Shown here one piece after another: positions 1 through 9,778 of a stretch of 64,000 nucleotides of DNA. Source of the stretch: Oreohelix idahoensis (taxonomy: Eukaryota; Mollusca; Gastropoda; Stylommatophora; Oreohelicidae); NCBI GenBank assembly GCA_024509875.1, contig JAMPIV010005812.1:653066-717065 (forward strand). The letters run 5' to 3'. Numbering within the stretch: the stretch's first letter is position 1; each line of letters opens with the position of its first letter. Under the pieces are notes generated by a model, which saw only the letters and a program-made list of their open reading frames with translations, made no database searches and had not been told where the DNA came from. A program made the position numbers and the translations under genes.

Positions 1-1062
1 TTTGACAGCATACACAGGGACAGTTTATGGAAAATACTGAGGGCTTATGGAATTCCAAGCTGCATAGTGTCAATCATAAAAAGCCTCTATGCAAACTTTA
101 CGTGCAGTGTTGGGCAGAGCAACCTAACCTTTGAGGTGAAGACAGGAGTAAGACAGGGATGCCCCTTATCAACCACTCTATTTTTAACAGTCATAGACTG
201 GGTGATGCGCCAGACAACAGAGGGCAGTCCAAGAGGAATAAGATGGACAACATTTTCTACATTGGAAGATCTGGAATATGCAGATGACATTGCACTACTA
301 GCACATTCACATCAACACATCCAGGAAAAATCGGATAGACTTAATAAGTTTAGCCAGCAGGTGGGCTTGAACATCAATTTAAAGAAGTCTGAGGTCATGA
401 CGCTCAATGTGAGCAACCCTGAGCCCATATCAGTAAGGAATCAGCAATTGGTACAGACAGATACCTTCACATACCTAGGAAGCATAGTAACACCAGACGG
501 CGGGGCAGGCAAAGACATCAACATCAGAATGAATAAGACAAGAACAGCCTTCTTTAGCCTAAACAACATCTGGAAGTCCTCCCAATACAGCACAAGCACA
601 AAATTAAGATTATATCAGAGCTGTGTGCTTTCTGTGCTTCTCTATGGTGCGGAATGCTGGAGAGTTACAGAGAAGGAAATGTCGAAATTGTCCTCTTTTC
701 ACACAACATGCCTAAGAAAAATTCAGCGAATCTTTTGGCCGAATACCATCACTAACCAAGATCTGCTTACTCGTAGCAAGCAAGAGGACATGCACACCAT
801 CATAGCTGGCAGACGCTGGAACTGGGTTGGTCATGTCCTCAGAAGAGACCCCGATGCTATCACAAGAACAGCTATGCTTTGGACCCCTGAAGGAAAACGA
901 AAAAGAGGCGGACCAAAAACAACCTGGAGGAGGACTGTGGAGGCTGAGATGCAAAGAATGAACCAGAGTTGGGGCACTGTACGAAGGAAGGCCACCGACC
1001 GAGCAAAGTGGAATCAATTTGTTGTTGCCCTACAAGACGCCACTAGGCGTGATGGCCACTGA
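1..1062 (+). CDS. RTE-like LINE reverse transcriptase, 3' half (copy 1)
   Basis: The reading frame is open from base 1, so the protein begins outside the window; the first in-frame start-like codon is GTG at 67. Counted from there, the RT core shows GVRQGCPLS at about residues 27-35 and the catalytic YADD at 71-74. A thumb and C-terminal region follow, with LYGAECW and a GHVLRRDP stretch, ending at DATRRDGH. There are no internal stops. It would copy LINE RNA at a nicked target. Two further copies of the family lie at 46448-47360 and 50664-52213, both on the minus strand. The endonuclease and RT fingers are missing only because of the window edge. The RTE-like label rests on the general protein pattern and the short-repeat 3' tail; the exact clade is uncertain. 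Confidence 0.85.
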   Translation, partial: FDSIHRDSLWKILRAYGIPSCIVSIIKSLYANFTCSVGQSNLTFEVKTGVRQGCPLSTTLFLTVIDWVMRQTTEGSPRGIRWTTFSTLEDLEYADDIALLAHSHQHIQEKSDRLNKFSQQVGLNINLKKSEVMTLNVSNPEPISVRNQQLVQTDTFTYLGSIVTPDGGAGKDINIRMNKTRTAFFSLNNIWKSSQYSTSTKLRLYQSCVLSVLLYGAECWRVTEKEMSKLSSFHTTCLRKIQRIFWPNTITNQDLLTRSKQEDMHTIIAGRRWNWVGHVLRRDPDAITRTAMLWTPEGKRKRGGPKTTWRRTVEAEMQRMNQSWGTVRRKATDRAKWNQFVVALQDATRRDGH

Positions 1063-1103
1063 CTGCTTTGACGGTCGGCGGCTAAGGATCAAAGAAGAAG
1101 AAG
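1063..1103 (+). repeat. 3' UTR and GAAGAAG tail of LINE copy 1
   Basis: After the stop codon come about 25 bases ending in GCTAAGGATCAAAG, then a short AAGAAGAAG tail. The same end is seen, inverted, at 46448-46490 and at the tail of the SINE at 51562. This is the sequence the RT would recognise. Confidence 0.75.
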
Positions 1104-1989
1104 TGCTTGCGTTGCTTTGTCACCTTCTTTTTCTCTTTAAGAAGCGCACTGTAGTAATTACGATTAAGTTTTATGTTACAGATTACCATAGAGTTGCATT
1201 CCATTTTGGGCGCATGCTTCCTAATGCTAGCAATGATAATGCTTCTTGACCATCATACCACCCTTAATGAACTTAATGAGCATGTGAAAGTTATATTCCT
1301 GCTCCCATCGAGTTTAACGCTCAGCGTAAGATCGAATTCTTTAAGCGTATACCAGAAATATGGCATAAAATAAAAACAGTTTTATTATCGAAAAAAGCGC
1401 TAATCGAACAGCGTAAGACCGGGTGATTGCTGTAAACTAAAGTATGGAGAACGTTCTGGCTAAAACATGACTCTTCTGAAGCTATTCTTCTCCACCTTTG
1501 TTCGCTCTCATATATGAACAATCGTCTTTCATAAAGTTGGCAGTCTGATTCAGGCTTCTCTCATCACCATACAATTTTTCCGCCAAGGGGTTGGTGAAGG
1601 TCACGCTGTCAGCATGCTCCTCTCATGGAGTTGACAGGTATGGAGGACATGACAGGCCAAGCAAACCGGCAGGGGATTTTATTTTGTTGAAACAGGAGCA
1701 AGTGAAAAAGTGAACGGGATGTAAAAAAGAATAGGCCTGATATTAGGTTTGGTTTTAAGGACTATCTTCATTGCACGCGGACAACTCCATCAGTGCTCCG
1801 ATCTCCTTCCTTAGATGACACACGAGGATCTCAGCACAGCGCACGAACTCCGTAGCACCGGCGAGAATCCCAATGTGTGTATACAGGAATCACACATTCT
1901 ATAAATATTTTTGTGGTGGGTAAGGTTTCTAAGTTTTAAATTTTGCCACGGCAGCTGCCTTATGTAGTACTCTTTACGATTTCTAACTG
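1104..1989. other. Intergenic stretch with old repeat debris
   Basis: No gene is supported here. Bases about 1680-1725 (TTTTGTTGAAACAGGAGC, then GTGAAAAAGTGAACGGG) recur with few changes at about 12756-12802, just before a LINE C-terminus, so part of this stretch is a dispersed repeat. Confidence 0.5.
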
Positions 1990-2231
1990 CCGTGGGATTG
2001 TTAAACTGCGCAACTTGTACACTGGGCCTCCTATTTTTTCGCCCTTATGCGAAATGGCCAGGCATCCAATCTCACTTCCGGAAGGGCGGGGAGTATACCA
2101 TAATTTGGACCACTGGTTCTGAAAAAAATTTCCATAAAATATATTCCCTTCTCTGGGAATCGAACCGGGTACCTTTAGAATTCGAGGACGACGCCTTACC
2201 CTGTAGCCACTCTGACCCCTTTGGTCGGCAA
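1990..2231 (-). repeat. tRNA-derived SINE
   Basis: On the minus strand the head (about 2222 down to 2148) has an A-box-like AGAGTGGCTACAGGG and a clean B box GGTTCGATTCCC (2155-2166). In between, GGTAAGGCGTCGTCCTCGAA resembles the D-arm and anticodon arm of tRNA-Ser (CGA). No intact acceptor stem is visible, and a tRNA-unrelated body runs to about 1990. A SINE therefore fits better than a working tRNA gene. The outer limits are approximate and no target duplication was found. Confidence 0.55.
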
Positions 2232-2261
2232 GATAACGTTGGCGAAAGAGAACATCCAAAA

Positions 2262-2880
2262 AACCATGTCATCTTCTGACTCTCTATGTGCACTACAAGC
2301 CCTTGAAAACTGGATACCGACAGCCGACAAAACCACAACTAACATACTTAAAGAAATAGATGCACTTGCCTTCTATGGCATTAACATAACTCTACAGTGA
2401 ATACAAGATCATATAGGTATCCGAGGAAATGAAAATGCCAACAAACTGGGGAGGAGCAAACATGGCACAACCAATTATTCCCACCAATTTTAGAACCACA
2501 AAATACATGATACACAACAGCTGCAAACAGCAGTGATTGGACCACTGGGCTACTAGTATAACTGCAAGAGCACTATATGCAGCAATGTCTCAACCAAACC
2601 CCAGCGATTGTATCAACAACTTAAACCGCAGAGACCAGAGTAAAATTGTCAGGTTGAGAACTAGACATGGACCCCTCAACAAGCATCTGCACAGAGTGAA
2701 CTTAGACCAAGCACCACACTGCAACTACTGTAACAGACAGAAGGACAAAACAGCCGAACACCTACTCCTGGAATGCCTGGCACTACAGACCTACGGAAGC
2801 AATTGCTACCACCAAACCCCTCCATCACCAACACCCTGTATGGAGATGCAGTGCAATTGAAAAAGTCATGCTCCTTTCAC
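2262..2880 (+). pseudogene. I-clade LINE remnant: RNase H end and C-terminal Cys region
   Basis: The translation from 2262 resembles the middle and end of a LINE RNase H (a SDSLCALQALE-like stretch, then GIRGNENANKLG) but contains stops and a frameshift. An open frame at 2537-2860 carries TRHGPLNKHLHRV, then CNYCN and AEHLLLECLAL. This is the Cys/His region found after RNase H in I-type LINEs and is also present at 16124-17923. The 5' part is gone. It is a dead fragment of an element related to, but not identical with, the I-clade LINE at 15977-31491. Confidence 0.65.
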
Positions 2881-2923
2881 TACCTGGCACAAGGAAAAAA
2901 AGAGTGAAAATTCGTAACCCAGG
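2881..2923 (+). repeat. Left part of a SINE split by the LTR element
   Basis: The bases before the LTR end in CCAGG (2919-2923). The same five bases reopen at 12536-12540 on the far side of the LTR element, followed by a SINE-like tail. This short stretch is therefore the left flank of one interrupted repeat. Confidence 0.45.
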
Positions 2924-4417
2924 TGTAGCATGGTTGTTTTTTGCTGGTGTACTGTGTTGTTGTAATGGTCAACTCACTAACCCGAACACAGTGGTGGACA
3001 ACAAGTCGCCTTGTCTGTAATGTATTGAAGCCTTGACAAGGAATGTTGACAAAGAGTGTGAGTATAACTGTCAGTAACGCGAATGGAAGAATGGTACAGA
3101 AGAGTTGACAACTTGGTGATAACACACTCATGCACTCATGCTAGAAGTCACTGATGCAGACTGTTGTATATTTCTTGTATTTAATAGACACATACTCTTG
3201 GACAGCACGGGATACAGTCATAGTAACATGTTGACATAAATTCAATAGGCGTTGGATAGTAGATCATCTTTCATATTGCATAATTGAGTGGCAACATCAG
3301 TAATGTATTCAGCCAGCATATGAATATATATTATGTGACGACAGTAGGCAGACGTTCTAGTTGTCTGTCGTCGCATACTCAGTAAATGTACATACATGAA
3401 TAGTAATAGCGGTTCGTTGCTAGAACCTTTTCTTGACAGTAATAATGTTATTTCATAACAACGGAGTTTCTTGATGATAAGATCTCCGATCCACTGTCTG
3501 ATAATAAGAGTTAGATTCTGTTCTCAGGCCAGTGATGCACCATAATGACAGTACTTCAAAGATGGCCACCTTCTTTGAGTTTCACTCACTCGTCCAACAG
3601 AAGGATAATAATAAAGCCAAAGTTAATTCAACATTTGATTATATATATATATATATATATAAAACTTCATAGAGTTTTCCATCTAGCTCTACATTAATAG
3701 AGTTGTTTCATGTAGATAGGAATACTAGTGGAACCTGTCATCTTCAACTGTGCATATGGACGACCAACGACGTTCGAACTAGGTTGTCATCTAAACCTAA
3801 CCGAAGGAAGGTCATCAAAGAAAAGAGGGTCTGGCTTTACATGGAGTCCGAATTTAAACATAATAAAGTACATGAGAAGAAGCTCTGACACAATACTCTC
3901 GCAGAGACATTCCCTCCTTATGGAAAAATCATCCACAAATCACTTTTTAATCATAACAGGACCAGCCCTAGAAAAACACTCAGCCATTATCGGCGGCTAC
4001 TTCGGAACTCCCTACAACCCAGTAGGACTACGAATACCTGCGCCAGATTCCGGCACAAAGAATATAGTCCGACCTAACCATATAAAGATATACAATATAA
4101 AATTGAATCTTCTTGCACTAGACAAGTAGTACACATGAATTCGGACCATAAACATACTAAGCAAAATTAATCTATTTTCTGGCCCTAACAAACGAGAAGT
4201 GACATGAATTCAATTATTCAAACGCCGAATCAATATCAAGAGAGATCATCCATATAATCAAACGCATAAATCAATCATGGATTATCTAGCTTTACCAAGG
4301 GAAGCATTTTCGTACCCAAATAAATACAACTATATATTTTCCATATTACATAGACGAAGTAATCCGTGTGTCGCATAATTCCATACAAAAGAATATGTGT
4401 ATGTAATATGCGCAACA
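2924..4417 (-). repeat. 3' LTR of the gypsy element
   Basis: 1494 bp with TG..CA termini. It differs from the 5' LTR mainly by a longer AT microsatellite near 3641-3661 and scattered substitutions. The sequence just inside it (4418-4450) reads on the minus strand as a G-rich run ending GGGGGGTGTGGTAATC, a weak candidate for the polypurine tract. Confidence 0.9.
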
Positions 4418-4902
4418 GATTACCACACCCCCCGGGAAAAAAAATGGTACATTTTTTTGAAATACATTCAGGAGCAATATACAATAGGCTCACAACGCAC
4501 GAATAACAATGCGCAGATGATAAGCATTCCAAAACAAGTGTAACGCCCAATGTAAGGCTAAGTCGTCCTATGATACGACAAGTTAGAATATATCTTAGGA
4601 TCTCAGAGAAAGTCTTTCTCTGAGTATAAATATTTCCAGAGAGGTGTCACCAACGCATACTACAATACTGGCAAAGTCACAATTTCTACAATAATTTATC
4701 CAAAAATCTTTCTTCTTAGGTATTTTAAAATCATGATTACCAAAGAAGAAGAACATCAAAAGATCAGCGGTGAATATACATCAATTAACCGCTAAGTAGT
4801 GATACAATCAATATATGATATATTACATATGTGTACACACTTTAAAATAGGAAAAAAAACTGTAGTAAAGTTAGACATGTTAGAAATCTCAGGATTTAAC
4901 AG
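4418..4902 (-). other. 3' untranslated region of the gypsy element
   Basis: This is the stretch between the RNase H stop and the 3' LTR. No open frame or other motif is convincing apart from the G-rich run next to the LTR. Confidence 0.6.
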
Positions 4903-5403
4903 TTAGGTGGAATCATGTGGGCATCTAGACAAAATGTCTGCCATCACATTTTCTGACCCACGGATAGCTCGCACCGAAAAATCAAAAGGCTGAAGAGCAA
5001 TCGCGTATCGCGTTGATCTCGCGCTCTTCAGATTTTTACTCTGAATAGCAGTAAGAGCTTTCTGGTCAGTTTCCACAATGAAATGCGCGCCAAGAAGAAA
5101 TCTTTGAAGTTTAAGGATTGACCAAACCATAGCCAATAATTCGCGGTCTAGGACCGAGTAATTTTTCTCCGCGGCATTTAGTTTTCGAGAAATATACATC
5201 ACAGGATGCAGAGTTCCAGAGTACTCTTGCATTAGTGCTGCTCCAATCCCTGTGGATGAAGCGTCACTACGAACAACAAATGTCTTATCTGTAGTAGGTA
5301 ACACTAAAATAGGTGAAGTAGAAAACATAGTGTTAACTTTATCCAAAGAGGATTGACATTCTTGCGTCCAATGGACTACATTAGGAGACCCTTTCTTTAG
5401 CAA
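4903..5403 (-). CDS. Gypsy RNase H domain (pol fragment)
   Basis: 166 residues with the usual gypsy RNase H signatures. FVVRSDASSTGIGAALMQ holds the first Asp, YSVLDRELLAMVW the catalytic Glu, and FIVETDQKAL the second Asp. ENVMADILSRCP lies near the end. It degrades the RNA of the RNA-DNA hybrid during reverse transcription. It follows RT in the minus-strand order but is in another frame, so it is cut off from the RT fragment at 5381-5403 by a frame change. All catalytic residues that can be checked are present. Confidence 0.85.
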   Translation of the reverse strand: MLKKGSPNVVHWTQECQSSLDKVNTMFSTSPILVLPTTDKTFVVRSDASSTGIGAALMQEYSGTLHPVMYISRKLNAAEKNYSVLDRELLAMVWSILKLQRFLLGAHFIVETDQKALTAIQSKNLKSARSTRYAIALQPFDFSVRAIRGSENVMADILSRCPHDST

Positions 5404-5965
5404 AGATCGAGGACAGATTCGGAGTGAATCGTCCGTAAAATTGTATTAGACCCAAGAGACTTCGCACTTGCTTTTTAGTCTTAGGAATAGAAATGTTAAG
5501 TATTTTACTTGTATTATGGTCTTCTTTTTTTAGGAAACCATGACCAACCCGGTGACCTAAGAAAGATATTTCGCTAAAACCAATACATGCTTTAGATGAT
5601 TTCGCTGTCAGGTTATGCTCGCGTAGGATAGACAATAGTTCATTTAACCCGTTATAGTGATCTTCCCAAGTATCACTGAAAAGACAGATGTCATCAAGAT
5701 ATGCAATGACATCTGAGCGATGAGATAGGATTCGACGCATCATGCGTACGAATGTTGCATGAGCGTTCATAAGGTCGAAAGGCATGAAATTCCATTGGAA
5801 TAGACCCCTAGGTGTCGAAAAAGCAGTAAACAGCTTGGCGTGTTCGGATAGTGGAACTTGCCAATATCCCTTAGACAAATCAAGTTTAGTGAAGAAATGA
5901 GATTTTGATAGTCTAGTAAGTAGCTCTTCTAGTAAAGGCATAGGTTCAGCATCAAATTTCGTCAC
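5381..5965 (-). CDS. Gypsy reverse transcriptase core (pol fragment)
   Basis: 194 residues. FFTKLDLSKGYWQVPL marks the first catalytic Asp region, and VIAYLDDICLFSD carries the YLDD active site. FLGHRVGHGFLKKEDH and VRSLLGLIQFYGRF follow as the usual C-terminal RT blocks. The N-terminal part of RT is encoded in a different frame in the preceding fragment. The break lies at a ten-base homopolymer (6011-6020), where a one-base length change explains the frame loss. The 3' end is shifted against the RNase H fragment. Confidence 0.85.
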   Translation of the reverse strand: MTKFDAEPMPLLEELLTRLSKSHFFTKLDLSKGYWQVPLSEHAKLFTAFSTPRGLFQWNFMPFDLMNAHATFVRMMRRILSHRSDVIAYLDDICLFSDTWEDHYNGLNELLSILREHNLTAKSSKACIGFSEISFLGHRVGHGFLKKEDHNTSKILNISIPKTKKQVRSLLGLIQFYGRFTPNLSSIFAKERVS

Positions 5966-5970
5966 TTGGT

Positions 5971-6777
5971 TTAACTTGCGATAATCAACGCAAAGACGTA
6001 TGTTATTGTCTTTTTTTTTTGTACAATAACCATCGGCGAAGAATATGCTGATGTGGATGGTTCAATTATTTTTAAATCTATCATCTCATCCAACTCTTTC
6101 TCAACCTGTGCTTGAAAATGTATCGGGATAGGATACGGTCTGACCCTTATAGGATTATGGTCAGTAAGAATAATGTCATGTTCAGTGACATCAGTTTGAC
6201 CAGGAATGTCAGTAAGGACATCCTGAAATTGTTGTAACATAGTAGAAACTTGTTTCTGTTCTCCTGGAGATAATTCGGGAGAAATCGCAACATCTTTCCA
6301 TGATTCATTAGAGTGAAGCGGAATCATCGGAAAAGGCAAATTCACCTCCGAGAAACTCGTTTCCTCATCCTGTATTACTGACAGTGATGAGTAATGCCCA
6401 TGTTGGACTGGAGAATCGTCCGTTGCCTGGAAAACAGGTTGTAAATAATCCGGACGTTCATGGAATTCCGTGAGCATGTTGATGTGGAAGGTTTTATGTT
6501 TCCCATCAATATCGACGATATAGTCAACATCGGAAACTTTTGATATTATATCGTACGGACCTTTCCAAGAAATAAGGAGTCTATTTTCCCTACAAGGTAG
6601 CAAGACAAATGCTTTGTCTCCTGGACAAAGTTGTCGTAAGCATCTCTTCTTATTGGCAAATTGCCTTGCCTTCTGTTTGGCAAATTCAGAAGAAGCAGTT
6701 GCCAATGTGCATGCTTCAATAATCTTGTGTCTAAGCGCAATGACATATTCCGTAAGAGGATTTTGTGTCATCGACAA
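5971..6777 (-). CDS. Gypsy integrase C-terminus joined to RT N-terminus (pol fragment)
   Basis: 268 residues. The first part (LRHKIIEACTLA, then PGDKAFVLLP and WKGPYDIISKV) is the C-terminal integrase region with its SH3-like fold. The second half (LSPGEQKQVSTMLQQFQDVL, then DHNPIRVRPYPIP and IIEPSTSAYSSPMVIVQKK) is the start of gypsy RT. This fragment is direct evidence that integrase lies upstream of RT in one polyprotein. It overlaps the previous open frame by 47 nt in a different phase. It ends out of frame just after the homopolymer at 6011-6020. Confidence 0.85.
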   Translation of the reverse strand: MSMTQNPLTEYVIALRHKIIEACTLATASSEFAKQKARQFANKKRCLRQLCPGDKAFVLLPCRENRLLISWKGPYDIISKVSDVDYIVDIDGKHKTFHINMLTEFHERPDYLQPVFQATDDSPVQHGHYSSLSVIQDEETSFSEVNLPFPMIPLHSNESWKDVAISPELSPGEQKQVSTMLQQFQDVLTDIPGQTDVTEHDIILTDHNPIRVRPYPIPIHFQAQVEKELDEMIDLKIIEPSTSAYSSPMVIVQKKKTITYVFALIIAS

Positions 6778-9700
6778 TATTATCAGCAGTTATGAGATCA
6801 TGAAGTAAGGACATAGGACCTCGCGGTTTCGCGCCAAAGACAAGTTCAAAGGGAGACAATCCTGTATGTTCGTTGGCGACCTCTCTATATGCAAAGAGAG
6901 CCGCGGGTAAAACCCTATCCCAATCCTGAGGATGATCTTCAGTTATCTTACCTAATAGGTTTTTGAGAGTCCTATTCAGACGTTCTACCATCCCATTAGA
7001 CATAGGATGATAAATACTACTTAAAGATCTCTCTATCTTAAGAGTCGACATTACTTGAGACATAGTATCCGATATGAGTTGGGTACCATGGTCCGATAAT
7101 ATTTCTGCTGGAAATCCCTGACGAGAAAATATTAACCAAAGAGCATCTGCAATATGAGCAGTAGTTATGCTCTTTAGAGGAACAGCCTCTGGCCAACGTG
7201 TGCACATGTCAACACACGTCAAGATAAATTGGTGTCCTCTTGCAGATTTTATTTTAAATGGACCGATGATGTCTATCGCCATCTTTTGAAATGGTCGAAT
7301 TGGAATATCTGCAGCCTGAATAGGTGCAGCATGGCGTGGACCTTTGGATTTAACTTCTTGACATACCTTACAAGATCGACAACAGATTCGTATGTCCTTG
7401 TTCACAAACGGCCAAAAGAAAGACGCCAGAACTCTAGATTTAGTACGGGAAAAACCCATATGCCCAGCACACTGAGAATCATGAGCGTGCTGTAAGATTT
7501 TCACTCTCATATTTTTGGGCACTAGAATTTGAGAATGAGCGGACTTAGCGGAGTCTTGTACCATACGCACAAGTACGCCATTCTTCATCGTAATCCAAGA
7601 TTTACGATTTGTGTCTTTATTCGGATCACCTTTTGTTGCCAGAGTAAAGAATTTCTTTAGAGTAGGATCATCTTTCTGCTGTTTTATAAAGGAGTCATGG
7701 GAAATCTCCAAGGGATCATCTTGGATCTGCGCATCATTATCTTCAGAAGGTGAAGATTGCGGCATGTTAAGAGATTGAGCCCTAGTGACTACTGCATTAG
7801 CAGATTGCATATTATTATTTTCCCACTCAGAAATTTGTTGTGGAGTGCATTCTTTTACTCCATGTATGCGACCGATGATAAGATCAGAGATCGGATTCGG
7901 CAGAAGACATGCTTGCACATCTCCTGTAAAGAAAGGAGTAGCAATATTGATAATGGCAGTGGAGTACTTCTCCAATGTGCCACCAAATGTTACGCATTTG
8001 ATTACTTTTCCCGTGGCTCGAGAAGGATCTACGAGTGACTGCCTCACTCCAATGGTGGTGCATCCCGAATCGAAAAGGATTGATACCGGAGTACCATCTA
8101 CTAGACCTCTATTGAAGACAAGAGCACCTCTTCCATCATGCACGACTGACGCAGGAAGAGCGGGGAGAGGATGACCACAGCTTAAAGTGGAAACTGTGGT
8201 TGGATCGAATAATGTTTTGCATTGGGAGCACTGAGATGCTCTACCAAAGTCAAAAGCAGAACATCCTACATTATTAGAGTCTTTCTTATCATTATTTTGA
8301 TTACCGGTTACATGAAACTCTTGCTGTGCAGAGTTAGCCTGGTAATGAGATTTATGTCTTCTGTATTGTGATCTACCTCGATTATTATAACCTCTATAGT
8401 TATTATTATTTCCTCTGTTATAACCCCTGTTTGGGTTAGGATCATAATATTCATGATCATAATCATCATGTTCATTATAATGAGTATCCCTGTAATGTTG
8501 GTTTTGTTGCTTCCATGAAGGAAAACTTGGGTTCCTATAGTGACTCCCTTTTCGGAAATTTCTATAATTATGGGCACCCCTGTATCTAGGACTGTCAGCC
8601 CGATTCCAGTTCTTCAAAGAAGAACCTTGATTTGAGTGGTTACCTTGGCTTTGATAACCATTCCAATTAACCTTTTTGTGAGATTTATCTTGAGCTCCTT
8701 GAGATTTGTGTGAATAATTATGATTGTATTCTGTTGCAGAAGCAACTGGCATACTTTCTTTAATGTTAGTGTTGCTAAGAATCACGTCAGGGTGTGCCGT
8801 GGCATATTGGTCACAATATTCTTCCATTTGTTTTAATGTACTAGGTTTACGCTCATGTAAGAATTCTAGGAATGGTTTATTCACTGAAGACATGATCTTG
8901 TCTCTGAGTAATAAAGCTGTAAGAGCCTCAAATGTTTTCTGTGTTTTGGATAATTCAATCCATCGTGAAAGTGTAAGTCGTGCTTTTGCAATGAATTCTG
9001 AGAATTCTACACCTACCTCAGGTTTCATTGTTTTAAACAAAAGGCGATAACCTTCCTCTGACAATTGGTATCTCTTTATCAAGGCTGCCCTAATAGCATC
9101 ATAATTATCCTTGTCGGCCTTTTCAACCAAACATAACTTAGTCAGAGAATCCCCTTTTAGATTTTCAGACAACTGATTCACATACTGTGATTTATCCACA
9201 TTATGAGCTCGACAAGCACGTTCAAATCTATTAAGCCAGAATGTTATGTCATCATTGGCAGAGTTGAACGCTGGTACCTTGACCTTGTAAATAAAGGGTT
9301 TACCATTACCACTAGATGCCTGATTAACATTACTCATACTTGTCAATCTTAATTTCTCTAACTCAAATTCATGTTCTCTTATTGCTTTTTTTTCTTCAGC
9401 TTCTAATCTTTTTTGTTCAGCAGCAGCAGCAGCTTCTCTGTCTAGTCTTTTTTGCTCAACAGCAGCAGCAGCTTCTCTGTCTAGTCTTTTTTGCTCTGCC
9501 TCAAATCTCCTTTCTTCCACCTGCATCTGCAATTTCTTTTGTTCAGCAGCAGCATCAGCTTCTCTGTCTAGTCTTTTTTGTTCAGCAGCAGCTTTTTTCT
9601 CCTCTGCAGCAGCTTTTCTTTCCTCAGCAGCAGCTTTTCTTTCCTCAGCAGCAGCTTCTAATCTTTTCTCTTCTGCAGCTAATGCTTTGTCATATTGAGC

Positions 9701-9778
9701 AATTGCCCATTCTTCTAAGTCTTTACCAGTCTTATCAAGGGATTTTCCCTGTGTAATAAAGTAATCTAATGTAGACAT
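6731..9778 (-). CDS. Gag-protease-integrase polyprotein of the gypsy element
   Basis: 1015 residues with no internal stop. Residues about 22-146 are an Ala/Glu/Lys/Arg coiled coil built from repeated EERKAAA and EQKRLDREAAAA units. Residues 150-330 resemble a retrotransposon Gag. Residues 350-475 are rich in Asn, Gly, Arg, His and Tyr and probably bind RNA. A Cys cluster (CSQC, then CGH) lies at 517-536. Protease follows with DSGCT at 570-574, then the HHCC finger (His 764-773, Cys 800-806). The integrase catalytic residues D836, D896 and E932 have DD35E spacing. The ATG at 9778 is the first in frame and sits below the leader. The frame is lost near the integrase C-terminus. Confidence 0.9.
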   Translation of the reverse strand: MSTLDYFITQGKSLDKTGKDLEEWAIAQYDKALAAEEKRLEAAAEERKAAAEERKAAAEEKKAAAEQKRLDREADAAAEQKKLQMQVEERRFEAEQKRLDREAAAAVEQKRLDREAAAAAEQKRLEAEEKKAIREHEFELEKLRLTSMSNVNQASSGNGKPFIYKVKVPAFNSANDDITFWLNRFERACRAHNVDKSQYVNQLSENLKGDSLTKLCLVEKADKDNYDAIRAALIKRYQLSEEGYRLLFKTMKPEVGVEFSEFIAKARLTLSRWIELSKTQKTFEALTALLLRDKIMSSVNKPFLEFLHERKPSTLKQMEEYCDQYATAHPDVILSNTNIKESMPVASATEYNHNYSHKSQGAQDKSHKKVNWNGYQSQGNHSNQGSSLKNWNRADSPRYRGAHNYRNFRKGSHYRNPSFPSWKQQNQHYRDTHYNEHDDYDHEYYDPNPNRGYNRGNNNNYRGYNNRGRSQYRRHKSHYQANSAQQEFHVTGNQNNDKKDSNNVGCSAFDFGRASQCSQCKTLFDPTTVSTLSCGHPLPALPASVVHDGRGALVFNRGLVDGTPVSILFDSGCTTIGVRQSLVDPSRATGKVIKCVTFGGTLEKYSTAIINIATPFFTGDVQACLLPNPISDLIIGRIHGVKECTPQQISEWENNNMQSANAVVTRAQSLNMPQSSPSEDNDAQIQDDPLEISHDSFIKQQKDDPTLKKFFTLATKGDPNKDTNRKSWITMKNGVLVRMVQDSAKSAHSQILVPKNMRVKILQHAHDSQCAGHMGFSRTKSRVLASFFWPFVNKDIRICCRSCKVCQEVKSKGPRHAAPIQAADIPIRPFQKMAIDIIGPFKIKSARGHQFILTCVDMCTRWPEAVPLKSITTAHIADALWLIFSRQGFPAEILSDHGTQLISDTMSQVMSTLKIERSLSSIYHPMSNGMVERLNRTLKNLLGKITEDHPQDWDRVLPAALFAYREVANEHTGLSPFELVFGAKPRGPMSLLHDLITADNIVDDTKSSYGICHCA

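Noticed and set aside
2148..2222. A functional tRNA gene on the minus strand
   Set aside because: A and B boxes are good, but no seven-base acceptor stem can be formed and the sequence continues into a SINE-like body.
9340..9756. 138-aa plus-strand frame rich in Leu and Gln
   Set aside because: It is the complementary frame of the Ala/Glu/Lys coiled coil in Gag.
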